Assembly: GCA_029224185.1 (NCBI GenBank)
Contig: JANZKI010000033.1
Location: forward strand, 992,001-1,056,000
Reading direction: 5' to 3'
Source: Karalla daura
Taxonomy: Eukaryota > Chordata > Actinopteri > Chaetodontiformes > Leiognathidae
DNA length: 64,000 nucleotides
Of the stretch, positions 22,657-34,216 are shown in pieces. The position numbers and the translations under genes were made by a program. The notes below the pieces were generated by a model that did no database searches, had not been told where the DNA came from, and worked only from the letters and a program-made list of their open reading frames with translations. Positions within the stretch are counted from its first letter, which is position 1; each line of letters opens with the position of its first letter.

Positions 22657-25481
22657 AGCTTCTCAAATGCATTTTCTCAGTTTCGCGTTCGCAGTTGTAC
22701 AAAAAGGCTCAACTTGGCTGTCGGAACCCACATGACAGGCATTTTGCTGCGCAGTTGTGGCCAACATGATGCATGTGGTAGAAAGAGCTTCTGAAATGCA
22801 TTTTCCTACAGTTTCACGCTTGTAGTTCTGTGAAACGGCCGAAATTGGCGTGGTGAACACAATACAGGCAATTTGCTGTATAGCAGGGGCCAACTGCTGA
22901 ATCTGGCAGCAAAAGCTTCTCAAATGCATTTTCTCAGTTTCGCGTTCGCAGTTCTACAAAAAGGCTCAACTTGGCTGTCGGAACCCACATGACAGGCATT
23001 TTGCTGTGCAGTTGTGGCCAACATGATGCATGTGGTAGAAAGAGCTTCTGAAATGCATTTTCCTACAGTTTCACGCTCGTAGTTCTGTGAAACGGCCGAA
23101 ATCGGCGTGGTGAACACAATACAGGCAATTTGCTGTATAGCAGGGGCCAACTGCTGAATCTTGCAGCAAAAGCTTCTCAAATGCATTTTCTCAGTTTCGC
23201 GTTCGCAGTTCTACAAAAAGGCTCAACTTGGCTGTCGGAACCCACATGACAGGCATTTTGCTGTGCAGTTGTGGCCAACATGATGCATGTGGTAGAAGAG
23301 CTTCTGAAATGCATTTTCCTACAGTTTCACGCTTGTAGCTCTGTGAAACGGCCGAAATCGGCGTGGTGAACACAATACAGGCAATTTGCTGTATAGCAGG
23401 GGCCAACTGCTGAATCTTGCAGCAAAAGCTTCTCAAATGCATTTTCTCAGTTTCGCGTTCGCAGTTCTACAAAAAGGCTCAACTTGGCTGTCGGAACCCA
23501 CATGACAGGCATTTTGCTGTGCAGTTGTGGCCAACATGATGCATGTGGTAGAAAGAGCTTCTGAAATGCATTTTCCTACAGTTTCACGCTCGTAGTTCTG
23601 TGAAACGGCCGAAATCGGCTTGGTGAACACCATACAGGCAATTTGCTGTATAGTAGGGGCCAACTGCTGAATCTTGCAGCAAAAGCTTCTCAAATGCATT
23701 TTCTCAGTTTCGCGTTCGCAGTTCTACAAAAAGGCTCAACTTGGCTGTCGGAACCCACATGACAGGCATTTTGCTGCGCAGTTGTGGCCAACATGATGCA
23801 TGTGGTAGAAAGAGCTTCTGAAATGCATTTTCCTAAAGTTTCACGCTCGTAGTTCTGTGAAACGGCCGAAATCAGCGTGGTGAACACAATACAGGCAATT
23901 TGCTGTATAGCAGGGGCCAACTGCCGAATCTTGCAGCAAAAGCTTCTCAAATGCATTTTCTCAGTTTCGCGTTCGCAGTTCTACAAAAAGGCTCAACTTG
24001 GCTGTCGGAACCCACATGACAGGCATTTTGCTGCGCAGTTGTGGCCAACATGATGCATGTGGTAGAAAGAGCTTCTGAAATGCATTTTCCTACAGTTTCA
24101 CGCTCGTAGTTCTGTGAAACGGCCGAAATCGGCGTAGTGAACACAATACAGGCAATTTGCTGTATAGCAGGGGCCAACTGCTGAATCTTGCAGCAAAAGC
24201 TTCTCAAATGCATTTTCTCAGTTTCGCGTTCGCAGTTCTACAAAAAGGCTCAACTTGGCTGTCGGAACCCACATGACAGGCATTTTGCTGTGCAGTTGTG
24301 GCCAACATGATGCATGTGGTAGAAAGAGCTTCTGAAATGCATTTTCCTACAGTTTCACGCTTGTAGCTCTGTGAAACGGCCGAAATCGGCGTGGTGAACA
24401 CAATACAGGCAATTTGCTGTATAGCAGGGGCCAACTGCTGAATCTTGCAGCAAAAGCTTCTCAAATGCATTTTCTCAGATTCGCGTTCGCAGTTCTACAA
24501 AAAGGCTCAACTTGGCTGTCGGAACCCACATGACAGGCATTTTGCTGTGCAGTTGTGGCCAACATGATGCATGTGGTAGAAAGAGCTTCTGAAATGCATT
24601 TTCCTACAGTTTCACGCTCGTAGTTCTGTGAAACGGCCGAAATCGGCGTAGTGAACACAATACAGGCAATTTGCTGTATAGCAGGGGCCAACTGCTGAAT
24701 CTTGCAGCAAAAGCTTCTCAAATGCATTTTCTCAGTTTCGCGTTCGCAGTTCTACAAAAAGGCTCAACTTGGCTGTCGGAACCCACATGACAGGCATTTT
24801 GCTGCGCAGTTGTGGCCAACATGATGCATGTGGTAGAAAGAGCTTCTGAAATGCATTTTCCTACAGTTTCACGCTTGTAGTTCTGTGAAACGGCCGAAAT
24901 TGGCGTGGTGAACACAATACAGGCAATTTGCTGTATAGCAGGGGCCAACTGCTGAATCTGGCAGCAAAAGCTTCTCAAATGCATTTTCTCAGTTTCGCGT
25001 TCGCAGTTCTACAAAAAGGCTCAACTTGGCTGTCGGAACCCACATGACAGGCATTTTGCTGTGCAGTTGTGGCCAACATGATGCATGTGGTAGAAAGAGC
25101 TTCTGAAATGCATTTTCCTACAGTTTCACGCTCGTAGTTCTGTGAAACGGCCGAAATCGGCGTGGTGAACACAATACAGGCAATTTGCTGTATAGCAGGG
25201 GCCAACTGCTGAATCTTGCAGCAAAAGCTTCTCAAATGCATTTTCTCAGTTTCGCGTTCGCAGTTCTACAAAAAGGCTCAACTTGGCTGTCGGAACCCAC
25301 ATGACAGGCATTTTGCTGTGCAGTTGTGGCCAACATGATGCATGTGGTAGAAGAGCTTCTGAAATGCATTTTCCTACAGTTTCACGCTTGTAGCTCTGTG
25401 AAACGGCCGAAATCGGCGTGGTGAACACAATACAGGCAATTTGCTGTATAGCAGGGGCCAACTGCTGAATCTTGCAGCAAA
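22657..25481 (+). repeat. 11-unit segment, copy 1 (2825 bp)
   Basis: The order is QYB A S T L A C N QY A S, with 256-bp units at 23171 and 25226. The triplet QY-A-S occurs at both ends. The N unit at 24455 is the first with cagattcgcg. The L unit at 23684 reads aatcagcg, a CpG change it shares with its partner at 26509. Confidence 0.88.
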
Positions 25482-28400
25482 AGCTTCTCAAATGCATTTT
25501 CTCAGTTTCGCGTTCGCAGTTCTACAAAAAGGCTCAACTTGGCTGTCGGAACCCACATGACAGGCATTTTGCTGCGCAGTTGTGGCCAACATGATGCATG
25601 TGGTAGAAAGAGCTTCTGAAATGCATTTTCCTACAGTTTCACGCTTGTAGTTCTGTGAAACGGCCGAAATTGGCGTGGTGAACACAATACAGGCAATTTG
25701 CTGTATAGCAGGGGCCAACTGCTGAATCTGGCAGCAAAAGCTTCTCAAATGCATTTTCTCAGTTTCGCGTTCGCAGTTCTACAAAAAGGCTCAACTTGGC
25801 TGTCGGAACCCACATGACAGGCATTTTGCTGTGCAGTTGTGGCCAACATGATGCATGTGGTAGAAAGAGCTTCTGAAATGCATTTTCCTACAGTTTCACG
25901 CTCGTAGTTCTGTGAAACGGCCGAAATCGGCGTGGTGAACACAATACAGGCAATTTGCTGTATAGCAGGGGCCAACTGCTGAATCTTGCAGCAAAAGCTT
26001 CTCAAATGCATTTTCTCAGTTTCGCGTTCGCAGTTCTACAAAAAGGCTCAACTTGGCTGTCGGAACCCACATGACAGGCATTTTGCTGTGCAGTTGTGGC
26101 CAACATGATGCATGTGGTAGAAGAGCTTGTGAAATGCATTTTCCTACAGTTTCACGCTTGTAGCTCTGTGAAACGGCCGAAATCGGCGTGGTGAACACAA
26201 TACAGGCAATTTGCTGTATAGCAGGGGCCAACTGCTGAATCTTGCAGCAAAAGCTTCTCAAATGCATTTTCTCAGTTTCGCGTTCGCAGTTCTACAAAAA
26301 GGCTCAACTTGGCTGTCGGAACCCACATGACAGGCATTTTGCTGTGCAGTTGTGGCCAACATGATGCATGTGGTAGAAAGAGCTTCTGAAATGCATTTTC
26401 CTACAGTTTCACGCTCGTAGCTCTGTGAAACGGCCGAAATCGGCTTGGTGAACACCATACAGGCAATTTGCTGTATAGTAGGGGCCAACTGCTGAATCTT
26501 GCAGCAAAAGCTTCTCAAATGCATTTTCTCAGTTTCGCGTTCGCAGTTCTACAAAAAGGCTCAACTTGGCTGTCGGAACCCACATGACAGGCATTTTGCT
26601 GCGCAGTTGTGGCCAACATGATGCATGTGGTAGAAAGAGCTTCTGAAATGCATTTTCCTAAAGTTTCACGCTCGTAGTTCTGTGAAACGGCCGAAATCAG
26701 CGTGGTGAACACAATACAGGCAATTTGCTGTATAGCAGGGGCCAACTGCCGAATCTTGCAGCAAAAGCTTCTCAAATACATTTTCTCAGTTTCGCGTTCG
26801 CAGTTCTACAAAAAGGCTCAACTTGGCTGTCGGAACCCACATGACAGGCATTTTGCTGCGCAGTTGTGGCCAACATGATGCATGTGGTAGAAAGAGCTTC
26901 TGAAATGCATTTTCCTACAGTTTCACGCTCGTAGTTCTGTGAAACGGCCGAAATCGGCGTAGTGAACACAATACAGGCAATTTGCTGTATAGCAGGGGCC
27001 AACTGCTGAATCTTGCAGCAAAAGCTTCTCAAATGCATTTTCTCAGTTTCGCGTTCGCAGTTCTACAAAAAGGCTCAACTTGGCTGTCGGAACCCACATG
27101 ACAGGCATTTTGCTGTGCAGTTGTGGCCAACATGATGCATGTGGTAGAAAGAGCTTCTGAAATGCATTTTCCTACAGTTTCACGCTTGTAGTTCTGTGAA
27201 ACGGCCGAAATCGGCGTGGTGAACACAATACAGGCAATTTGCTGTATAGCAGGGGCCAACTGCTGAATCTTGCAGCAAAAGCTTCTCAAATGCATTTTCT
27301 CAGTTTCGCGTTCGCAGTTCTACAAAAAGGCTCAACTTGGCTGTCGGAACCCACATGACAGGCATTTTGCTGTGCAGTTGTGGCCAACATGATGCATGTG
27401 GTAGAAAGAGCTTCTGAAATGCATTTTCCTACAGTTTCACGCTTGTAGCTCTGTGAAACGGCCGAAATCGGCGTGGTGAACACAATACAGGCAATTTGCT
27501 GTATAGCAGGGGCCAACTGCTGAATCTTGCAGCAAAAGCTTCTCAAATGCATTTTCTCAGATTCGCGTTCGCAGTTCTACAAAAAGGCTCAACTTGGCTG
27601 TCGGAACCCACATGACAGGCATTTTGCTGTGCAGTTGTGGCCAACATGATGCATGTGGTAGAAAGAGCTTCTGAAATGCATTTTCCTACAGTTTCACGCT
27701 CGTAGTTCTGTGAAACGGCCGAAATCGGCGTAGTGAACACAATACAGGCAATTTGCTGTATAGCAGGGGCCAACTGCTGAATCTTGCAGCAAAAGCTTCT
27801 CAAATGCATTTTCTCAGTTTCGCGTTCGCAGTTCTACAAAAAGGCTCAACTTGGCTGTCGGAACCCACATGACAGGCATTTTGCTGCGCAGTTGTGGCCA
27901 ACATGATGCATGTGGTAGAAAGAGCTTCTGAAATGCATTTTCCTACAGTTTCACGCTTGTAGTTCTGTGAAACGGCCGAAATTGGCGTGGTGAACACAAT
28001 ACAGGCAATTTGCTGTATAGCAGGGGCCAACTGCTGAATCTGGCAGCAAAAGCTTCTCAAATGCATTTTCTCAGTTTCGCGTTCGCAGTTCTACAAAAAG
28101 GCTCAACTTGGCTGTCGGAACCCACATGACAGGCATTTTGCTGTGCAGTTGTGGCCAACATGATGCATGTGGTAGAAAGAGCTTCTGAAATGCATTTTCC
28201 TACAGTTTCACGCTCGTAGTTCTGTGAAACGGCCGAAATCGGCGTGGTGAACACAATACAGGCAATTTGCTGTATAGCAGGGGCCAACTGCTGAATCTTG
28301 CAGCAAAAGCTTCTCAAATGCATTTTCTCAGTTTCGCGTTCGCAGTTCTACAAAAAGGCTCAACTTGGCTGTCGGAACCCACATGACAGGCATTTTGCTG

Positions 28401-28563
28401 TGCAGTTGTGGCCAACATGATGCATGTGGTAGAAGAGCTTCTGAAATGCATTTTCCTACAGTTTCACGCTTGTAGCTCTGTGAAACGGCCGAAATCGGCG
28501 TGGTGAACACAATACAGGCAATTTGCTGTATAGCAGGGGCCAACTGCTGAATCTTGCAGCAAA
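25482..28563 (+). repeat. 12-unit segment, copy 2 (3082 bp), with one extra unit
   Basis: The order is QY A S T L A Y C N QY A S. It matches copy 1 except for an additional Y unit at 27023-27279, so the offset between copies changes from 2825 to 3082 bp at that point. Small differences mark the first part: the S unit at 25996 carries gcttgtg, unlike its partner, and the first unit lacks cagttgtac. Position 26778 reads A, giving aaatacatt, a private loss of the ATGCAT motif. The second part appears identical to copy 1. Confidence 0.88.
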
Positions 28564-29591
28564 AGCTTCTCAAATGCATTTTCTCAGTTTCGCGTTCGCA
28601 GTTCTACAAAAAGGCTCAACTTGGCTGTCGGAACCCACATGACAGGCATTTTGCTGTGCAGTTGTGGCCAACATGATGCATGTGGTAGAAAGAGCTTCTG
28701 AAATGCATTTTCCTACAGTTTCACGCTCGTAGCTCTGTGAAACGGCCGAAATCGGCTTGGTGAACACAATACAGGCAATTTGCTGTATAGTAGGGGCCAA
28801 CTGCTGAATCTTGCAGCAAAAGCTTCTCAAATGCATTTTCTCAGTTTCGCGTTCGCAGTTCTACAAAAAGGCTCAACTTGGCTGTCGGAACCCACATGAC
28901 AGGCATTTTGCTGCGCAGTTGTGGCCAACATGATGCATGTGGTAGAAAGAGCTTCTGAAATGCATTTTCCTAAAGTTTCACGCTCGTAGTTCTGTGAAAC
29001 GGCCGAAATCGGCGTGGTGAACACAATACAGGCAATTTGCTGTATAGCAGGGGCCAACTGCCGAATCTTGCAGCAAAAGCTTCTCAAATGCATTTTCTCA
29101 GTTTCGCGTTCGCAGTTCTACAAAAAGGCTCAACTTGGCTGTCGGAACCCACATGACAGGCATTTTGCTGCGCAGTTGTGGCCAACATGATGCATGTGGT
29201 AGAAAGAGCTTCTGAAATGCATTTTCCTACAGTTTCACGCTCGTAGTTCTGTGAAACGGCCGAAATCGGCGTAGTGAACACAATACAGGCAATTTGCTGT
29301 ATAGCAGGGGCCAACTGCTGAATCTGGCAGCAAAAGCTTCTCAAATGCATTTTCTCAGTTTCGCGTTCGCAGTTCTACAAAAAGGCTCAACTTGGCTGTC
29401 GGAACCCACATGACAGGCATTTTGCTGTGCAGTTGTGGCCAACATGATGCATGTGGTAGAAAGAGCTTCTGAAATGCATTTTCCTACAGTTTCACGCTTG
29501 TAGTTCTGTGAAACGGCCGAAATCGGCGTGGTGAACACCATACAGGCAATTTGCTGTATAGCAGGGGCCAACTGCTGAATCTTGCAGCAAA
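28564..29591 (+). repeat. 4-unit segment, copy 1 (1028 bp)
   Basis: The order is T L Q Y. The T unit carries the T marker tagtagggg with aacacaatac instead of accatac, and gtagctctg, which separates it from the T units of the left zone. The Y unit has accatac. Confidence 0.9.
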
Positions 29592-30619
29592 AGCTTCTCA
29601 AATGCATTTTCTCAGTTTCGCGTTCGCAGTTCTACAAAAAGGCTCAACTTGGCTGTCGGAACCCACATGACAGGCATTTTGCTGTGCAGTTGTGGCCAAC
29701 ATGATGCATGTGGTAGAAAGAGCTTCTGAAATGCATTTTCCTACAGTTTCACGCTCGTAGCTCTGTGAAACGGCCGAAATCGGCTTGGTGAACACAATAC
29801 AGGCAATTTGCTGTATAGTAGGGGCCAACTGCTGAATCTTGCAGCAAAAGCTTCTCAAATGCATTTTCTCAGTTTCGCGTTCGCAGTTCTACAAAAAGGC
29901 TCAACTTGGCTGTCGGAACCCACATGACAGGCATTTTGCTGCGCAGTTGTGGCCAACATGATGCATGTGGTAGAAAGAGCTTCTGAAATGCATTTTCCTA
30001 AAGTTTCACGCTCGTAGTTCTGTGAAACGGCCGAAATCGGCGTGGTGAACACAATACAGGCAATTTGCTGTATAGCAGGGGCCAACTGCCGAATCTTGCA
30101 GCAAAAGCTTCTCAAATGCATTTTCTCAGTTTCGCGTTCGCAGTTCTACAAAAAGGCTCAACTTGGCTGTCGGAACCCACATGACAGGCATTTTGCTGCG
30201 CAGTTGTGGCCAACATGATGCATGTGGTAGAAAGAGCTTCTGAAATGCATTTTCCTACAGTTTCACGCTCGTAGTTCTGTGAAACGGCCGAAATCGGCGT
30301 AGTGAACACAATACAGGCAATTTGCTGTATAGCAGGGGCCAACTGCTGAATCTGGCAGCAAAAGCTTCTCAAATGCATTTTCTCAGTTTCGCGTTCGCAG
30401 TTCTACAAAAAGGCTCAACTTGGCTGTCGGAACCCACATGACAGGCATTTTGCTGTGCAGTTGTGGCCAACATGATGCATGTGGTAGAAAGAGCTTCTGA
30501 AATGCATTTTCCTACAGTTTCACGCTTGTAGTTCTGTGAAACGGCCGAAATCGGCGTGGTGAACACCATACAGGCAATTTGCTGTATAGCAGGGGCCAAC
30601 TGCTGAATCTTGCAGCAAA
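29592..30619 (+). repeat. 4-unit segment, copy 2 (1028 bp)
   Basis: This is a direct tandem copy of the preceding 1028 bp with all diagnostic markers in place. I saw no difference between the copies. It is the shortest HOR duplication in the window and probably one of the youngest. Confidence 0.9.
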
Positions 30620-33600
30620 AGCTTCTCAAATGCATTTTCTCAGTTTCGCGTTCGCAGTTCTACAAAAAGGCTCAACTTGGCTGTCGGAACCCACATGACA
30701 GGCATTTTGCTGTGCAGTTGTGGCCAACACGATGCATGTGGTAGAAAGAGCTTCTGAAATGCATTTTCCTACAGTTTCACGCTCGTAGTTCTGTGAAACG
30801 GCCGAAATCGGCGTGGTGAACACAATACAGGCAATTTGCTGTATAGCAGGGGCCAACTGCTGAATCTGGCAGCAAAAGCTTCTCAAATGCATTTTCTCAG
30901 TTTCGCGTTCGCAGTTCTACAAAAAGGCTCAACTTGGCTGTCGGAACCCACATGACAGGCATTTTGCTGTGCAGTTGTGGCCAACATGATGCATGTGGTA
31001 GAAAGAGCTTCTGAAATGCATTTTCCTACAGTTTCACGCTCGTAGTTCTGTGAAACGGCCGAAATTGGCGTGGTGAACACAATACAGGCAATTTGCTGCA
31101 TAGCAGGGGCCAACTGCTGAATCTTGCAGCAAAAGCTTCTCAAATGCATTTTCTCAGTTTCGCGTTCGCAGTTCTACAAAAAGGCTCAACTTGGCTGTCG
31201 GAACCCACATGACAGGCATTTTGCTGTGCAGTTGTGGCCAACATGATGCATGTGGTAGAAAGAGCTTCTGAAATGCATTTTCCTACAGTTTCACGCTCGT
31301 AGTTCTGTGAAACGGCCGAAATCGGCGTAGTGAACACAATACAGGCAATTTGCTGTATAGCAGGGGCCAACTGCTGAATCTTGCAGCAAAAGCTTCTCAA
31401 ATGCATTTTCTCAGTTTCGCGTTCGCAGTTGTACAAAAAGGCTCAACTTGGCTGTCGGAACCCACATGACAGGCATTTTGCTGTGCAGTTGTGGCCAACA
31501 TGATGCATGTGGTAGAAAGAGCTTCTGAAATGCATTTTCCTACAGTTTCACGCTCGTAGTTCTGTGAAACGGCCGAAATCGGCGTAGTGAACACAATACA
31601 GGCAATTTGCTGTATAGCAGGGGCCAACTGCTGAATCTTGCAGCAAAAGCTTCTCAAATGCATTTTCTCAGTTTCGCGTTCGCAGTTGTACAAAAAGGCT
31701 CAACTTGGCTGTCGGAACCCACATGACAGGCATTTTGCTGCGCAGTTGTGGCCAACATGATGCATGTGGTAGAAAGAGCTTCTGAAATGCATTTTCCTAC
31801 AGTTTCACGCTTGTAGTTCTGTGAAACGGCCGAAATTGGCGTGGTGAACACAATACAGGCAATTTGCTGTATAGCAGGGGCCAACTGCTGAATCTGGCAG
31901 CAAAAGCTTCTCAAATGCATTTTCTCAGTTTCGCGTTCGCAGTTCTACAAAAAGGCTCAACTTGGCTGTCGGAACCCACATGACAGGCATTTTGCTGTGC
32001 AGTTGTGGCCAACATGATGCATGTGGTAGAAAGAGCTTCTGAAATGCATTTTCCTACAGTTTCACGCTCGTAGTTCTGTGAAACGGCCGAAATCGGCGTA
32101 GTGAACACAATACAGGCAATTTGCTGTATAGCAGGGGCCAACTGCTGAATCTTGCAGCAAAAGCTTCTCAAATGCATTTTCTCAGTTTCGCGTTCGCAGT
32201 TCTACAAAAAGGCTCAACTTGGCTGTCGGAACCCACATGACAGGCATTTTGCTGTGCAGTTGTGGCCAACATGATGCATGTGGTAGAAGAGCTTCTGAAA
32301 TGCATTTTCCTACAGTTTCACGCTTGTAGCTCTGTGAAACGGCCGAAATCGGCGTGGTGAACACAATACAGGCAATTTGCTGTATAGCAGGGGCCAACTG
32401 CTGAATCTTGCAGCAAAAGCTTCTCAAATGCATTTTCTCAGTTTCGCGTTCGCAGTTCTACAAAAAGGCTCAACTTGGCTGTCGGAACCCACATGACAGG
32501 CATTTTGCTGTGCAGTTGTGGCCAACATGATGCATGTGGTAGAAAGAGCTTCTGAAATGCATTTTCCTACAGTTTCACGCTCGTAGTTCTGTGAAACGGC
32601 CGAAATCGGCTTGGTGAACACCATACAGGCAATTTGCTGTATAGTAGGGGCCAACTGCTGAATCTTGCAGCAAAAGCTTCTCAAATGCATTTTCTCAGTT
32701 TCGCGTTCGCAGTTCTACAAAAAGGCTCAACTTGGCTGTCGGAACCCACATGACAGGCATTTTGCTGCGCAGTTGTGGCCAACATGATGCATGTGGTAGA
32801 AAGAGCTTCTGAAATGCATTTTCCTAAAGTTTCACGCTCGTAGTTCTGTGAAACGGCCGAAATCGGCGTGGTGAACACAATACAGGCAATTTGCTGTATA
32901 GCAGGGGCCAACTGCCGAATCTTGCAGCAAAAGCTTCTCAAATGCATTTTCTCAGTTTCGCGTTCGCAGTTCTACAAAAAGGCTCAACTTGGCTGTCGGA
33001 ACCCACATGACAGGCATTTTGCTGCGCAGTTGTGGCCAACATGATGCATGTGGTAGAAAGAGCTTCTGAAATGCATTTTCCTACAGTTTCACGCTCGTAG
33101 TTCTGTGAAACGGCCGAAATCGGCGTAGTGAACACAATACAGGCAATTTGCTGTATAGCAGGGGCCAACTGCTGAATCTGGCAGCAAAAGCTTCTCAAAT
33201 GCATTTTCTCAGTTTCGCGTTCGCAGTTCTACAAAAAGGCTCAACTTGGCTGTCGGAACCCACATGACAGGCATTTTGCTGTGCAGTTGTGGCCAACATG
33301 ATGCATGTGGTAGAAAGAGCTTCTGAAATGCATTTTCCTACAGTTTCACGCTTGTAGTTCTGTGAAACGGCCGAAATTGGCGTGGTGAACACCATACAGG
33401 CAATTTGCTGTATAGCAGGGGCCAACTGCTGAATCTTGCAGCAAAAGCTTCTCAAATGCATTTTCTCAGTTTCGCGTTCGCAGTTCTACAAAAAGGCTCA
33501 ACTTGGCTGTCGGAACCCACATGACAGGCATTTTGCTGTGCAGTTGTGGCCAACATGATGCATGTGGTAGAAAGAGCTTCTGAAATGCATTTTCCTACAG

Positions 33601-34216
33601 TTTCACGCTTGTAGCTCTGTGAAACGGCCGAAATCGGCGTGGTGAACACAATACAGGCAATTTGCTGTATAGCAGGGGCCAACTGCTGAATCTTGCAGCA
33701 AAAGCTTCTCAAATGCATTTTTTCAGATTCGCGTTCGCAGTTCTACAAAAAGGCTCAACTTGGCTGTCGGAACCCACATGACAGGCATTTTGCTGTGCAG
33801 TTGTGGCCAACATGATGCATGTGGTAGAAAGAGCTTCTGAAATGCATTTTCCTACAGTTTCACGCTCGTAGTTCTGTGAAACGGCCGAAATCGGCGTAGT
33901 GAACACAATACAGGCAATTTGCTGTATAGCAGGGGCCAACTGCTGAATCTTGCAGCAAAAGCTTCTCAAATGCATTTTCTCAGTTTCGCGTTCGCAGTTG
34001 TACAAAAAGGCTCAACTTGGCTGTCGGAACCCACATGACAGGCATTTTGCTGCGCAGTTGTGGCCAACATGATGCATGTGGTAGAAAGAGCTTCTGAAAT
34101 GCATTTTCCTACAGTTTCACGCTTGTAGTTCTGTGAAACGGCCGAAATTGGCGTGGTGAACACAATACAGGCAATTTGCTGTATAGCAGGGGCCAACTGC
34201 TGAATCTGGCAGCAAA
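30620..34216 (+). repeat. Mixed block of fourteen units
   Basis: The order is Q M A B QYB A S T L Q Y C N QYB. The Q unit at 30620 reads aacacgatgc, a private change. The cagttgtac marker opens three units in this block: 31391 (B), 31648 and 33960. The run from 31648 is a nine-unit relative of the 10-unit period that follows. The N unit at 33703 uniquely reads tttttcagattc near 33721. Confidence 0.85.
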
